This document shows, one piece after another, positions 35,514-45,498 of a stretch of DNA of 64,000 bases. Under the pieces are notes generated by a model. It made no database searches. It saw nothing but the letters and a program-made list of their open reading frames with translations, and was not told the DNA's origin. How positions within the stretch are numbered: the stretch's first letter is position 1; each line of letters starts with the position of its first letter. The position numbers and the translations under genes were made by a program. Source of the stretch: CAYFRC01 sp050946115 (lineage in GTDB: Bacteria; Bacillota; Clostridia; Christensenellales; Aristaeellaceae); the NCBI GenBank assembly GCA_050946115.1, contig JBMNUF010000005.1, forward strand, positions 62,001-126,000, in the 5' to 3' direction.

Positions 35514-36230
35514 ATGATCCGCGTAACCGTCTGGAATGAATTCCGTCACGAGAAGACCGACGAGGCCGTCAAAGCCATCTATCCCGAGGGCATTCACGGC
35601 GCCATTGCCGATTTCCTGCGCAGGGAAGAGGATATATGTGTGCGCACCGCGACGTTGGACGAGCCGGAACACGGCCTCGCGCAGGAGGTATTGGACGATA
35701 CCGACGTTTTGATCTGGTGGGGACACATGTTCCACAACCTGGTTTCGGACGAGGTTGTCGAACGCGTGTGCAGGCGCGTGCTGGACGGCATGGGCTTTAT
35801 CCCAATCCATTCGGGGCACGCCTCCAAGCCCTTTTCCCGCCTCATGGGCACGGACACGGGCAACCTCCGCTGGCACGAGGACGACGACCCCGTGCGCATC
35901 TGGGCGATCGATTACGCGCACCCTATTGCGGCAGGGATCGGCGATTATTTCGAGTTGCCCGCCGAGGAGACCTACGGCGAGCACTTCGGCATTCCGCAGC
36001 CCGATTCCCTCGTGTTTGTGAGCTGGTATCCCTCGGGCGAGGTGTTCCGCAGCGGCTGTTGCTGGCATCGTGGGCAGGGCAGGATCTTCTATTTCCAGCC
36101 CGGTCACGAAACCTATCCCACCTACTACAACGAGAACGTGCAGCGCGTCATCAAAAACGCGGTTCGCTGGGCGCACAATCCCTACGCGCGCAAGATCACG
36201 GTCGGCTGGACGCAATCTCTCGAAAAATAA
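35514..36230 (+). CDS. ThuA-like domain protein
   Basis: 238 residues matching the ThuA (trehalose utilisation) class I glutamine-amidotransferase-like fold: [11 protein letters not shown] at the start, [34 protein letters not shown] and [19 protein letters not shown]. ThuA proteins take part in catabolism of trehalose-like disaccharides and 3-keto sugars, without a fully defined reaction. The gene sits between murA and recA, and the context does not reveal its substrate. Confidence 0.9.
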   Translation: MIRVTVWNEFRHEKTDEAVKAIYPEGIHGAIADFLRREEDICVRTATLDEPEHGLAQEVLDDTDVLIWWGHMFHNLVSDEVVERVCRRVLDGMGFIPIHSGHASKPFSRLMGTDTGNLRWHEDDDPVRIWAIDYAHPIAAGIGDYFELPAEETYGEHFGIPQPDSLVFVSWYPSGEVFRSGCCWHRGQGRIFYFQPGHETYPTYYNENVQRVIKNAVRWAHNPYARKITVGWTQSLEK

Positions 36231-36245
36231 ACGGAGGACATTTCG

Positions 36246-37343
36246 ATGGCAGATAAAAAGAGCACAAAGCCCATGCCCAAACAGGTGCAGGGCGAAGAGC
36301 GCATTCGCGCGCTGGAAGTCGCCCTGACGAAGATCGAAAAGGATTTCGGCAAGGGTTCCGTGATGAAATTGGGCGACGCCACAAGCAAATTGAACGTGGA
36401 CGTGATTTCGACGGGCTGTCTCAATATCGATTTCGCGCTGGGCGTGGGCGGTCTGCCGCGCGGCAGGATCGTGGAGATCTACGGCCCCGAATCCTCCGGC
36501 AAGACCACGCTCGCGCTGCACGTCGTGGCGCAGGCGCAGCGCGAGGGCGGAACCGCCGCCTTCATCGACGCGGAGCACGCGCTCGACCCCGTGTATGCGC
36601 ACAGGCTCGGCGTGGATATCGACGAGCTGTACGTCTCCCAGCCCGACAACGGCGAGCAGGCGCTGGACATCTGCGAGGCGCTCGTGCGCTCGGGCGCGAT
36701 CGACGTCGTGGTCGTGGACTCCGTGGCGGCGCTCGTCCCCAAGCAAGAAATTGAGGGCGACATGGGCGATTCGCACGTCGGTCTTCAGGCGCGGCTGATG
36801 TCGCAGGCGCTCAGGAAACTCGCTGGCGTCATCTCCAAGACCAACGCGCTGGTAATCTTCATCAACCAGCTGCGCGAGAAGGTCGGCATTATCTATGGCA
36901 ATCCCGAGGTGACCACCGGCGGCAAGGCGCTGAAGTTCTACGCCTCCGTGCGCATCGACGTGCGCAAGGGCGAGCCGATCAAAAACGGCAGCGAGACCAT
37001 CGGCAGCCGCATGAAGGTGAAGGTTTCCAAAAACAAGGTCGCCCCGCCGTTTAAGACCACCGTGGTCGACATGATTTACGGCGAGGGCATCTCCCGCGAG
37101 GGTAGCCTGCTCGATATCGCCGTCGAGCGCGGGCTCGTGCAAAAGAGCGGCGCGTGGTTCTCCTACGAGGGCGACCGCATCGGGCAGGGGCGCGACAATA
37201 CGCGCGTCTTCCTGCGCGACCACCCGGAGATATACAACACATTGGAAGAAAAGCTCCGCGAGGAATTCAGCCGGGGCAATATCGCGATCCTGCAGGACGA
37301 GGGCGAGGACGACGAGGACGATTCCGTCGGCGACGACGAATAA
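36246..37343 (+). CDS. recA: Recombinase RecA
   Basis: 365-residue DNA strand-exchange ATPase and LexA co-protease. The Walker A is GPESSGKTT (about residues 79-87), Walker B lies in [12 protein letters not shown], loop L2 region reads NQLREKVGI and GNPEVTTGG, and the C-terminus is highly acidic. It starts 16 bases after the ThuA-like gene and is followed by a strong terminator. Confidence 0.98.
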   Translation: MADKKSTKPMPKQVQGEERIRALEVALTKIEKDFGKGSVMKLGDATSKLNVDVISTGCLNIDFALGVGGLPRGRIVEIYGPESSGKTTLALHVVAQAQREGGTAAFIDAEHALDPVYAHRLGVDIDELYVSQPDNGEQALDICEALVRSGAIDVVVVDSVAALVPKQEIEGDMGDSHVGLQARLMSQALRKLAGVISKTNALVIFINQLREKVGIIYGNPEVTTGGKALKFYASVRIDVRKGEPIKNGSETIGSRMKVKVSKNKVAPPFKTTVVDMIYGEGISREGSLLDIAVERGLVQKSGAWFSYEGDRIGQGRDNTRVFLRDHPEIYNTLEEKLREEFSRGNIAILQDEGEDDEDDSVGDDE

Positions 37344-37362
37344 GCCCCGCCGCAATGCACAC

Positions 37363-37401
37363 AAAACCCGCGTTCGCCCATGGGGCGGGACGCGGGTTTT
37401 T
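37363..37401 (+). terminator. Rho-independent terminator after recA
   Basis: Outer stem AAAACCCGCGT / ACGCGGGTTTT, inner stem CGCCC / GGGCG, then a T. It lies 20 bases after the stop codon. Confidence 0.88.
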
Positions 37402-37472
37402 CGATGTGCCCGCCGCACCGGGCGCATCGCGGGGAGGCGCTATGTTAAGTTTCTAAGCATCCCCGAATAAAC

Positions 37473-37501
37473 TTGACAAAGCAGCGCCCATTTGGTATAA
37501 T
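37473..37501 (+). promoter_or_regulatory. Consensus promoter of the tRNA-Met pair
   Basis: Perfect TTGACA (37473-37478) and TATAAT (37496-37501) with a 17-base spacer, 13 bases before the first tRNA. Confidence 0.9.
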
Positions 37502-37513
37502 AGTTTATGTCGT

Positions 37514-37590
<77 letters not shown>

Positions 37591-37598
37591 TTTTTATT

Positions 37599-37675
37599 GG
37601 CGGCGTAGCTCAGTTGGCCAGAGCATTCGGTTCATACCCGGAGTGTCACTGGTTCGAATCCAGTCGCCGCTACCA
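37599..37675 (+). tRNA. tRNA-Met (CAT), elongator-type
   Basis: 77-nucleotide cloverleaf beginning GGCGGCG and ending CGCCGCTA-CCA, with anticodon loop TTCATAC. The first acceptor pair is G-U. It sits 8 bases after the initiator tRNA in one transcription unit. A CAT anticodon could also belong to tRNA-Ile2 after lysidine modification, but the sequence looks like elongator Met. Confidence 0.9.
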
Positions 37676-37745
37676 AAACTGCGCGTGCGTTTTGCTTCAA
37701 TTCGTGCGTGCGGTTATTTATATGATTCTGTACTCGGACACGGCA

Positions 37746-37776
37746 CCGCGCACAAAAAGCGCGGCGTTTTTGTTTT
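37746..37776 (+). terminator. Terminator after the tRNA pair
   Basis: Six-base-pair stem CCGCGC / GCGCGG with a seven-base loop, then CGTTTTTGTTTT. Confidence 0.65.
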
Positions 37777-37806
37777 CAAAAAGCGTTCGCCTTTGCCTCG
37801 GCGCGT

Positions 37807-38832
37807 TTATTTCTTCTCTTCCCTGTGCGGGATCATACGGTTTTTCGCGAGCCAATGCACCATATCGTCGAGCGTCTCAAAGAGGCTGCGCGGCTTATAT
37901 CCCCATGCGGCAGTGGCCTTTTCGTGCGAAAAGTACGCGTTGCTCCCGAGCGTATAGGCGGAATACGGCGTCAAAAACAGCGGCTTTTTGTGCAGTACGC
38001 AGTGCCATTCCAAAAACGGCGCGATGCACTTCACGAGCCACAGCGGCAGGTACATCGGCTCCCTGCCGCAGCCGATGCGGCTCAGGTAGCCCAGGATATC
38101 GCTCAGCTTCGCGTATTGCCCCGAGAGGATGTAGCACTCGCCCTTTTCCCCGTTTTCGCTGCACGAGATGATGCCGTCCGCCACGTCGCGCACGTCCACA
38201 AAGTCGTACCCGCCCTTGACCGCGATCGGCAGCTTCTTTTTGCAGAAGGAAATGACGGTCGAGGTGACGTTGCCGCTCCCCGTGTCGTAGGGGCCGATGA
38301 TGCCCGATGGGTGCACGATGCAGGCATTGAGCCCCCGCTCGATCGCGGAAAACACCGCGTTCGTCCCCGCCGCCTTGCTCTTGGCGTAGCTGCCGATCAC
38401 GGTTTTTTCGGAGAAATTGCGAATCTCCCGCATGATTTGCCCGCGCGGCTTTTCGGGAATCGCGTGCACGGAGCTGATATGGACGACTTTTGCGACCCCG
38501 TGCTCCAGACACATCTCCATGATGTTTTTCGTGCCCTCCACATTGACAGCGCGCAGTTTCGGATTTTTGCGCGTAGCGATGGAGATAATGCCCGCGCCGT
38601 GGATGAGGCAGGCCTCCTTAAGATCTCCTTTGAAAAACTCCGCGAGGGACGTCCTGTCGTCCACCCTGTCGCAAACAAGTTCCACGCCCTTGGGCAAATC
38701 CCCTGTCGCGGGGTCGTTCGGCAAAACGAGCGCGCGCACGCGCTTCCCCTTTTCCAGGAGCCGATTTACGATCACCTTGCCGAGAAAGCCCGTCGCGCCC
38801 GTAATCAAATACAGGTCAAATTCTCTTCCCAT
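37807..38832 (-). CDS. NAD-dependent epimerase/dehydratase (extended SDR)
   Basis: 341-residue extended short-chain dehydrogenase. LYLITGATGFLGKVIVNRLL is the NAD-binding loop. VVHISSVHAIPE supplies the active-site Ser. SYAKSKAAG has the YxxxK pair, and HPSGIIGPYDTGSGNV is the substrate-loop signature. Relatives act on nucleotide sugars, dihydroflavonols or sterol-like substrates; the substrate is not evident. The ATG at 38832 has AAAGGAGGGAG upstream, and the open frame beyond it to 38925 is not needed. It is a single gene facing the EF-G-like gene. Confidence 0.88.
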   Translation of the reverse strand: MGREFDLYLITGATGFLGKVIVNRLLEKGKRVRALVLPNDPATGDLPKGVELVCDRVDDRTSLAEFFKGDLKEACLIHGAGIISIATRKNPKLRAVNVEGTKNIMEMCLEHGVAKVVHISSVHAIPEKPRGQIMREIRNFSEKTVIGSYAKSKAAGTNAVFSAIERGLNACIVHPSGIIGPYDTGSGNVTSTVISFCKKKLPIAVKGGYDFVDVRDVADGIISCSENGEKGECYILSGQYAKLSDILGYLSRIGCGREPMYLPLWLVKCIAPFLEWHCVLHKKPLFLTPYSAYTLGSNAYFSHEKATAAWGYKPRSLFETLDDMVHWLAKNRMIPHREEKK

Positions 38833-38973
38833 AGTCTCCCTCCTTTCACATCTATGGCATAGTATACCACGTTTGGGGCCGCGAAACAATCCAAAGCGCC
38901 GTTTTTTTCGGATTTCCGGGCGCACGTCGATTGTGATTATTTTGTAAAGCCCTTTTCATCCCCCGGCTTCTCT

Positions 38974-38981
38974 GCTATAAT
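38974..38981 (+). promoter_or_regulatory. Extended -10 promoter element of the EF-G-like gene
   Basis: TGC directly before TATAAT (38976-38981), with only a weak -35 (TTTTCA at 38953-38958). It lies 64 bases upstream of the start codon. Confidence 0.5.
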
Positions 38982-39045
38982 ATAGAGTAGCTATCTGCGT
39001 GTCTTTTGGCGCGTGTGTGAATCATTGAATTGGGGGAGTTACCAG

Positions 39046-41127
39046 ATGAAAGACTATCAGACCTCGAATATCCGAAACATCGCCGTAGTCGGACACGGCT
39101 CCGAGGGGAAAACCACGCTGGTTGAGGCACTGCTTTTCGCCACGGGCACCATCGACCGCCAGGGTCGCGTCGAAGACGGTTCCACCACGACCGACTTCGA
39201 TCCCGAGGAGATTCGCCGCCAGATTTCCATCAGCGCGTCCATAGCGCCGCTCGAGTACAAAGGGAAAAAAATCAATTTCATCGACGTGCCCGGCTTCTTC
39301 GATTTCGCAGGCGAAATGATGGGGCCGCTCGCGGTGTGCGAGGGCGCGCTCATCACCGTGGGCGCGGTCTCGGGTCTTTCCGTCGGCGCGGAAAAGGCGT
39401 GGGCGCAGTGCGATAAGAACGGCAACGCCCGCATGATCGTCATCAACCAGATGGATCGCGAGAACGCCAACTTCGAAAAGGCGCTTTCCTCGATCATCGA
39501 AAAATACGGCACGCACATCGCGCCGATCGAGGTTCCGATCATCGAAAAGGGTCAGTTCGTCGGCGTCGCGTGCGTCCTCGAAAACAAGGCATACACCGGC
39601 GAGGGCAAGACCTTAAAGGAGATCCCGATCCCCGCGTCCGTGGAGGTCGAGGTCGCCCATGCCCGCGAGCAGATCATGGAAGCCGCAGCGGGCGCGGACG
39701 AGGAGCTCATGGAGAGATACTTTGAAAACATGGAGCTCTCTCCCGAGGACACCATGAAGGGCCTGCGCAAGGGCATCGTGGAGGGCACCGTCGTCCCCGT
39801 CGTGTGCTGCTCCGCGCTGACGAAGGTCGGCCTTGCAAAGCTGCTCGACAACGTCATCGATCTCATGCCCTCCCCCGAGGGCAAGGTGCTCACCGGCGTC
39901 CATCCCAAGACGGAGGAAGCTGTCGAGCGCATTTGCGCAGAGGACCAGCCCTTCTCCGCGCGCGTGTTCAAGACGCTCGCCGACCCGTTCGTCGGAAAGC
40001 TGTCCCTGCTCAAGGTCACGAGCGGCGTTTTGACGGGCGATGTTTCCCTCTACAACGCATCCGCGGAAAAGGCGGAAAAATCGGGCACGATCTACATCCA
40101 GCGCGGCAAAAAGCAGACCACCACGACGAAGGTCGTCGCAGGCGACATCTGCGCGCTCGCAAAGCTCCAGTCCGTGCAGACGGGCAACACCCTTTGCGAT
40201 GCGGCGTCCCCCGTCGTATTCCCCGAGATCAAGTTCCCCGCGCCCTGCATCTCCATGGCGGTATACGCCAAGAAGGCGGGCGAGGAAGATAAGGTTTTCA
40301 CCGGGCTCAACCGCCTGATGGAGGAAGACCCGACCATCCTCGTGGAAAAGGACGCGGAGACCACCGAATCGCTCCTGTACGGCCTGGGCGAACTGCACCT
40401 TGAGGTCATCACGCGAAAGCTCGCGTCCAAGTTCGGCGCGGAGTGCGTGCTGCAGGATCCCAAGATCCCCTACCGCGAGAGCATCCGCAAGAAGATCGAC
40501 GTGCAGGGTCGCCATAAGAAGCAGACCGGCGGCCACGGCCAGTTTGGCGACGTGTGGATCGAGTTCCGCCCCAACGACGATCCCTCCAATACCGAGTTCG
40601 TGTTTGAAGACGCGGTCGTCGGCGGCGTCGTTCCGCGCAACTTCATCCCCGCGGTCGAAAAGGGCCTGCGCGAGTGCATCCTCAAGGGCGTGCTTGCGGG
40701 CTTCCCCGTCGTAGGGCTCACCGCGAAGCTGCACGACGGCTCGTATCACCCCGTGGACTCCTCCGAAATGGCGTTCAAGACGGCTGCGAGGCTCGCGTTC
40801 AGGCAGCTGACCGGCGCGAACCCCTACCTGCTTGAGCCGATCTACCGCGTCGAGGTGACCGTTCCCAACGACTACATGGGCGACATCATCGGCGACATGA
40901 ACAGGCGGCGCGGCCGCATCATGGGCATGGAGCAGGTGGGCGTGGATCAGCTCGTCATCGCGGAAGTGCCGCAGGCGGAGATGTTCAAGTATGCGACGGA
41001 TTTGCGCTCCATGACGCAGGCGCGCGGCTCCTTCACGATGAAGTTCGAGCGCTATGAAGAGGTTCCCGCCTCCGACGCGAAGAAGATCATCGACAGTGCC
41101 AAGCGCGAGGAAGAAGAGGAAGAATAA
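39046..41127 (+). CDS. Elongation factor G paralog (FusA2-type GTPase)
   Basis: 693-residue translational GTPase. The GTP-binding motifs are GHGSEGKTT (P-loop), DVPGFFDF (G3) and NQMDREN (G4). EF-G domains II-V follow, with RKKIDVQGRHKKQTGGHGQFGD in domain IV (quoted part: KKQTGGHGQFGD) and RRGRIMGMEQVG in domain V. The P-loop differs from canonical EF-G, which has GHIDAGKT. It resembles the second EF-G copy of many Firmicutes, whose role (translocation, stress or ribosome recycling) is not settled. It is a single gene with its own promoter and terminator. GGGGGAG lies upstream of the ATG at 39046. Confidence 0.9.
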   Translation: MKDYQTSNIRNIAVVGHGSEGKTTLVEALLFATGTIDRQGRVEDGSTTTDFDPEEIRRQISISASIAPLEYKGKKINFIDVPGFFDFAGEMMGPLAVCEGALITVGAVSGLSVGAEKAWAQCDKNGNARMIVINQMDRENANFEKALSSIIEKYGTHIAPIEVPIIEKGQFVGVACVLENKAYTGEGKTLKEIPIPASVEVEVAHAREQIMEAAAGADEELMERYFENMELSPEDTMKGLRKGIVEGTVVPVVCCSALTKVGLAKLLDNVIDLMPSPEGKVLTGVHPKTEEAVERICAEDQPFSARVFKTLADPFVGKLSLLKVTSGVLTGDVSLYNASAEKAEKSGTIYIQRGKKQTTTTKVVAGDICALAKLQSVQTGNTLCDAASPVVFPEIKFPAPCISMAVYAKKAGEEDKVFTGLNRLMEEDPTILVEKDAETTESLLYGLGELHLEVITRKLASKFGAECVLQDPKIPYRESIRKKIDVQGRHKKQTGGHGQFGDVWIEFRPNDDPSNTEFVFEDAVVGGVVPRNFIPAVEKGLRECILKGVLAGFPVVGLTAKLHDGSYHPVDSSEMAFKTAARLAFRQLTGANPYLLEPIYRVEVTVPNDYMGDIIGDMNRRRGRIMGMEQVGVDQLVIAEVPQAEMFKYATDLRSMTQARGSFTMKFERYEEVPASDAKKIIDSAKREEEEEE

Positions 41128-41141
41128 TTCCCGATATATTC

Positions 41142-41176
41142 AAAGAGCGGAGCCCGATGTGGGTTCCGCTCTTTTT
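41142..41176. terminator. Bidirectional terminator, EF-G-like gene / GH38 gene
   Basis: 14-base-pair stem AAAGAGCGGAGCCC / GGGTTCCGCTCTTT (one G-T pair) with a five-base loop, then TT. It lies between convergent genes. Confidence 0.88.
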
Positions 41177-41189
41177 CATGCCGCCCGGG

Positions 41190-43943
41190 TTATGCAAGTA
41201 CTACGCGAATGGCAGCGGCGCTATACGGCTTTATACCAAAAGATAGGCTCTTCCCGCAGCGGGAAATCGCGCCTGCAGCGTCCTCCTTCGTCGTGACGAA
41301 GCAGCAGCTTTCGACATCCCGCGCGAATGTAATGGAGACCTCTCCCGCCTGCCCGTCCGTCTCGATCATGCGGACGATGAGACCGTTTTCGTCCTCCGCG
41401 CGCTTGATGCCGGAGAGCAGCACGTTCTTGTTCTCGATCCCGAGGAACGCTTTTTCGAGCGGCTCCGTCCCCTCGCGGCTCGTGCCCGAAACGACGGTCG
41501 CCGGGTGGTTCCACGCCGCCGCCTCCGAGAGCAATGCACCTGCGTTCTGCGCATGGCTCACGCCGAGTGCGAGCTTAAATGTGTGCTGCCCCAATTCGGG
41601 ATACGGATCGGGGTCGAACGAGGCGCGAATGAGCGTCACGCCCATTTGCACGCCGTCGCCACGGAAGCCGTATTTGGAGTCCGAAAGCAGTACGAGCCGC
41701 GCCCCTTCGCCCACCGTCGCAATCATGCCCTGCGAGCAAAGGTCCATGTCGCGCGCCTCGCGCACGATGCCGCCGCCCGGGATGTCGAAGAAGTATTCCT
41801 TTGCATCGTCCGCGTGTTCCGCGTCGAAGCGCAGGTGCGGCATGCCCTTTTCGGGGCTGCCCGTTTCGAGCCAGTCTGCCTTCACGTCGTATTCGAGATA
41901 CGGCGTTCCCTTCTTGAGGGACACCGTGTAGGTCATTTTCGAGTTTCCAAATTCCCTGTACGCGGTAAAGGATTGGCACAGCTCTCCGTCTACGATGTCC
42001 GTCACGCGGCTCGCACCGCCGATGGGGAGCCGCTCCGCGAACCTTCCGACCTGCCACGCCGTCATGCCGCGCGAGGCGTCCTCCCGCACGAGGGAGAAAT
42101 CCGCTTCGCCCCACACCATTTCCCGCCCCGTCTCTTTATCTACGAGGGAGATCAGCGCGAGCGTTTCGGCGGAGAATTCCGCGCGGATGCGGTCGTTTTC
42201 AAGGATCAGTTCGACGGGAGTTTCGATGCGGGGATCGAGCCTCCTCGGAAGCAAGGGCGATATGTCCTCTTTTACGCGCAGGCCGTATGTCGTGTATCCG
42301 CACGCAGGGAGCTCCGCCTCGATCAGGATGCGCGCGTATTTGTGCCCCCAGTACTCGTTAAAGCCCGCGTCCAGCACCTGATGCGCCACTGCTTTCCCCG
42401 ATTTGTCTGCGATCTCGATCAGCGAGAGGTCCTTTTGATAGTCCCACAGCATGAGCATGACGACTTCCTTTTTCGCAAACGGCAGCGCGTTAAACAGGTG
42501 CCACACGCGCGTGTCGCCGCCGCCGCGGCTGACCTGCCCCGCGCCGAAGCCGTAGATGCCGAAACCCACGCCCGCGCCCTCGGATGTCGTGCCTTCGGGC
42601 GACATATGAAGGAACGACGCCGTATCGATTTTCCTTGCGATCGCCTGACACGCGGCGCGCTTCGCGCTCGTCGCGGCGGCAAACGTCTCTTGATACAGCC
42701 CCATCGCGTGCTCGCGCGTATCCACTACGCCCGAGCCGGGGATGATGTCGTGAAACTGGTTGAACAGCACGTTTACCCAGCCGCGCTCGAAATCCGCCGC
42801 AGGGTACTCCCGATCCGCGAAGGAGGAAAGCGCCTCCGCCTCGTACAGCATTTTCTCCGCCATGCGGTTGCCCTGCTTGATGCGCGTCTGCGTGGTGTAG
42901 CAGCCGGAAAACACAAAGTTGCGCTCGCCGCATACGGCGGGGATGTTCTCCGCCCTTTCCATCGCCTCGAAAAAGCGCCGATAGGTGCCGAATTCCACCT
43001 TCGGGAAGATGCGCCACGTCGCCATGTCCTCGATCAGTTCGATGTCGCGCCTCGTGGGCCCGCCGCCGTGGTTGCCCACGCCGTATACGCGCAGCGCGTC
43101 CGTCACGCCGTATTTCTCGCAGTATTCCGGCACGAATTCCGCCCAATCCGTCTCCACCGCGCCCAGATACCAGCTCGGTTCGCGGTAGACCAGAATGCTC
43201 CGTCCCGAAGGCGAATGCCAGCGGTACAATACTTCCTTCTCCTCGCCGCGGCAGTGGTAGTAATACTTGACGCCCGCCTCCGCGAGCATTTCGGGGACGT
43301 TCTGGTGATGGCCGAACGTGTCCGGCTCGTAATCCAAATTGAGGGATGCCGCGTCGATGCCCAAGAGCTTTTCGAGGTATTTTGCGGTGTAGAGCTGGTG
43401 CCGCGCGACGGATTCGAAGGAGGGCATGTTGCGATCCGCCTCCACCCACGTGGACGCGGAGACCTCCCATTGCCCCGTCTTGATGCGCGCGCGGATTTCG
43501 TCAAGCATCTCCGGCTCATACTGCTCGACGATTCTGTACACGGATGCCTGGCTCTGCGCAAACGTGAACGACGGATGCTCGCGCATGAGGTTCAGCACCG
43601 TGCGGAACGTGTCGAGCGTAATGGAAACCGTCTCGTCGTAGCGCCACATCCAGTTCATATCGATGTGCGCGTGCCCCACAAACAGGAGCGTGTACTTCTT
43701 GCAGTCCGCCTCCATCGGAAGCAGCATGTCTTCGCAGGCTATCCGCGCGGATTTCGTGAGCGTACCCTCTTCCCGTTCCGCGTTTTGCGCGAATGCGATC
43801 GCGCTTTCGAGGAGCGCATCGTACTTCCCCTTGTGCACGAGCGATACCCGCCGCGCGTAGCGCAGTTCGCCCGCGAGGCGCGCCTTTTCCTCTGCGTGGA
43901 CATTTGCGGTAAACGCCTTCAGCATCGCATCGACCTTTGCCAT
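41190..43943 (-). CDS. GH38 alpha-mannosidase, third paralog (917 aa)
   Basis: Third family 38 enzyme, separated by 35 kb from the other two. A helical N-terminus (about 1-85) precedes GHAHIDMNWMWRYDETV (about 90-106) with the metal-binding His and Asp. WVEADRNMPSFESVARHQ (about 166-183) contains the nucleophile Asp near 170; Phe replaces the Gly of the PSGES motif seen in the other copies. DYEPDTFGHHQNVPEML and NQFHDIIPGSGVVD follow, then C-terminal beta domains. It is probably cytoplasmic. GGGAGGG lies 6 bases before the ATG. It stands alone on the minus strand, so its control may differ from the operon copies. Confidence 0.92.
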   Translation of the reverse strand: MAKVDAMLKAFTANVHAEEKARLAGELRYARRVSLVHKGKYDALLESAIAFAQNAEREEGTLTKSARIACEDMLLPMEADCKKYTLLFVGHAHIDMNWMWRYDETVSITLDTFRTVLNLMREHPSFTFAQSQASVYRIVEQYEPEMLDEIRARIKTGQWEVSASTWVEADRNMPSFESVARHQLYTAKYLEKLLGIDAASLNLDYEPDTFGHHQNVPEMLAEAGVKYYYHCRGEEKEVLYRWHSPSGRSILVYREPSWYLGAVETDWAEFVPEYCEKYGVTDALRVYGVGNHGGGPTRRDIELIEDMATWRIFPKVEFGTYRRFFEAMERAENIPAVCGERNFVFSGCYTTQTRIKQGNRMAEKMLYEAEALSSFADREYPAADFERGWVNVLFNQFHDIIPGSGVVDTREHAMGLYQETFAAATSAKRAACQAIARKIDTASFLHMSPEGTTSEGAGVGFGIYGFGAGQVSRGGGDTRVWHLFNALPFAKKEVVMLMLWDYQKDLSLIEIADKSGKAVAHQVLDAGFNEYWGHKYARILIEAELPACGYTTYGLRVKEDISPLLPRRLDPRIETPVELILENDRIRAEFSAETLALISLVDKETGREMVWGEADFSLVREDASRGMTAWQVGRFAERLPIGGASRVTDIVDGELCQSFTAYREFGNSKMTYTVSLKKGTPYLEYDVKADWLETGSPEKGMPHLRFDAEHADDAKEYFFDIPGGGIVREARDMDLCSQGMIATVGEGARLVLLSDSKYGFRGDGVQMGVTLIRASFDPDPYPELGQHTFKLALGVSHAQNAGALLSEAAAWNHPATVVSGTSREGTEPLEKAFLGIENKNVLLSGIKRAEDENGLIVRMIETDGQAGEVSITFARDVESCCFVTTKEDAAGAISRCGKSLSFGIKPYSAAAIRVVLA

Positions 43944-44032
43944 GGTGTTCCCTCCCCTGTTTCTATTATGTACTTACAGTATACACAGTCCTAACCGGAA
44001 ACGCAACACAAACTTTTGCACATCGCGAAAAC

Positions 44033-44060
44033 AAAAAGCCGCGCTTATGCGCGACTTTTT
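44033..44060 (-). terminator. Terminator after the trpB2 gene
   Basis: On the minus strand, stem AAAAAGTCGCGC / GCGCGGCTTTTT with a four-base loop and one G-T pair, ending in a T run. It lies just beyond the trpB2 stop. Confidence 0.82.
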
Positions 44061-44079
44061 GCTTTGCAAAATGAATTTG

Positions 44080-45462
44080 TCAGCCGATGTCGGGAAGGAT
44101 GGCGAAAGCCGCCTCAAGCTCCTCGTCCGTCAGGGGATTGTCCTGCATCTTGCCGTCGTTATACGACCCGTATGCCGTCATGTCGAAATAGCCGGTGCCG
44201 CTGAGCCCGAACAGGATCGTCTTCTCCTCGCCCGTTTCGCGGCATTTGATGGCCTCGTCGACCGCGACGCGAATGGCGTGGCTGCTCTCCGGCGCGGGGA
44301 GGATGCCCTCGGTCCGCGCAAACGCCTGCGCCGCCTCGAACACGCTCGTCTGCTCCACGCTGCACGCCTCCATCAGCCCTTCCGCATACAGCTGCGAGAG
44401 GATTGGGTTCATGCCGTGATAGCGCAGGCCGCCCGAATGGCTCGCGGAGGGGATGAAACCGCTTCCCAACGTATACATCTTCGCCATCGGGCAGATGCGG
44501 CCGGTGTCGCAATAGTCGTAGGTGTACTTGCCGCGCGTAAAGCTCGGGCAGGACGCTGGTTCCACCGCGATGATGCGGTAATCCGCCTCGCCGCGCAGCT
44601 TTTCGCCCATGAACGGGGAGATGAGCCCGCCCAGGTTCGAGCCGCCGCCCGCGCAGCCGATGATGATGTCGGGCTTGATCTCGTACTGATCGCACGCGGC
44701 CTTCACTTCCAGCCCGATGATGGACTGGTGCAGCACGACGTGGTTCAGCGCGGAACCGAGCACGTAGCGATAGCCTTCAGACGTTACCGCCCTCTCGACC
44801 GCTTCGGAGATCGCGCAGCCCAGAGAACCCGTGGTTCCCGGATGCTCCGCGAGGATCGCCCTGCCGACATTGGTGAGTTCGGACGGACTCGGCGTCACGT
44901 TCGCGCCATAGGTGCGCATGACCTCCCTGCGGAACGGCTTCTGCTCGTAGGAGCATTTTACCATAAACACGTCGCACTCGAGCCCGAGGTACGCGCACGC
45001 CATGGAAAGTGCGGTGCCCCACTGCCCTGCGCCCGTCTCGGTGACGACGCCCTTGAGCCCCTGTTCCTTCGCGTAATACGCCTGCGCGATCGCGCTGTTG
45101 AGCTTGTGCGAGCCGGAGGTGTTGTTGCCCTCGAACTTGTAGTAGATCTTCGCGGGCGTCTGCAATTTCTCCTCCAGACAGTATGCGCGAATGAGCGGCG
45201 CAGGGCGGTACATCTTGTAGAAATCGCGGATGGGCTTGGGGATCGGGACCTGTGCCGTGGTATCGTCCAATTCCTGCCTCACCAGCTCTTCGCAGAAGAC
45301 CGCGTTCAACTCTTCCGCCTTCATGGGCTGCTTCGTCTCGGGGTTCAGGAGGGGCGCGGGCTTATTTTTCATGTCCGCGCGCACGTTGTACCAGAATTTC
45401 GGAATCTCCCGCTCTGTCAGATAGATCTTGTACGGAATCCTTGCGTCTCTCGCGTCCTTCAT
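44080..45462 (-). CDS. trpB2: Tryptophan synthase beta chain, TrpB2 type
   Basis: 460-residue PLP enzyme that condenses indole with serine to give tryptophan. The TrpB2 class is longer than TrpB1 and often works without TrpA. The PLP lysine is in NNTSGSHKLNSA, the phosphate-binding loop is CAGGGSNLGG, and KGVVTETGAGQWGTAL is the typical active-site segment. The N-terminal extension (PKFWYNVRADMKNKPAP) is the TrpB2 hallmark. The ATG at 45462 is chosen because AAAGGGG lies 8 bases upstream. No trpA or other trp genes are nearby, so it may salvage indole. A predicted tryptophan T-box leader precedes it. Confidence 0.94.
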   Translation of the reverse strand: MKDARDARIPYKIYLTEREIPKFWYNVRADMKNKPAPLLNPETKQPMKAEELNAVFCEELVRQELDDTTAQVPIPKPIRDFYKMYRPAPLIRAYCLEEKLQTPAKIYYKFEGNNTSGSHKLNSAIAQAYYAKEQGLKGVVTETGAGQWGTALSMACAYLGLECDVFMVKCSYEQKPFRREVMRTYGANVTPSPSELTNVGRAILAEHPGTTGSLGCAISEAVERAVTSEGYRYVLGSALNHVVLHQSIIGLEVKAACDQYEIKPDIIIGCAGGGSNLGGLISPFMGEKLRGEADYRIIAVEPASCPSFTRGKYTYDYCDTGRICPMAKMYTLGSGFIPSASHSGGLRYHGMNPILSQLYAEGLMEACSVEQTSVFEAAQAFARTEGILPAPESSHAIRVAVDEAIKCRETGEEKTILFGLSGTGYFDMTAYGSYNDGKMQDNPLTDEELEAAFAILPDIG

Positions 45463-45498
45463 GTGTCTTGCCCCTTTCATAATGGTGTTTTGTGGTAT

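Noticed and set aside
36246..37343. A LexA-type (CGAAC-N4-GTTCG) SOS box before recA or the island polymerase
   Set aside because: I see no such box before either gene; the polymerase region instead has the TTCACAA-type repeats.
35124..37427. A 767-codon open frame on the minus strand
   Set aside because: It spans parts of murA, the ThuA-like gene and recA on the other strand; no family features.
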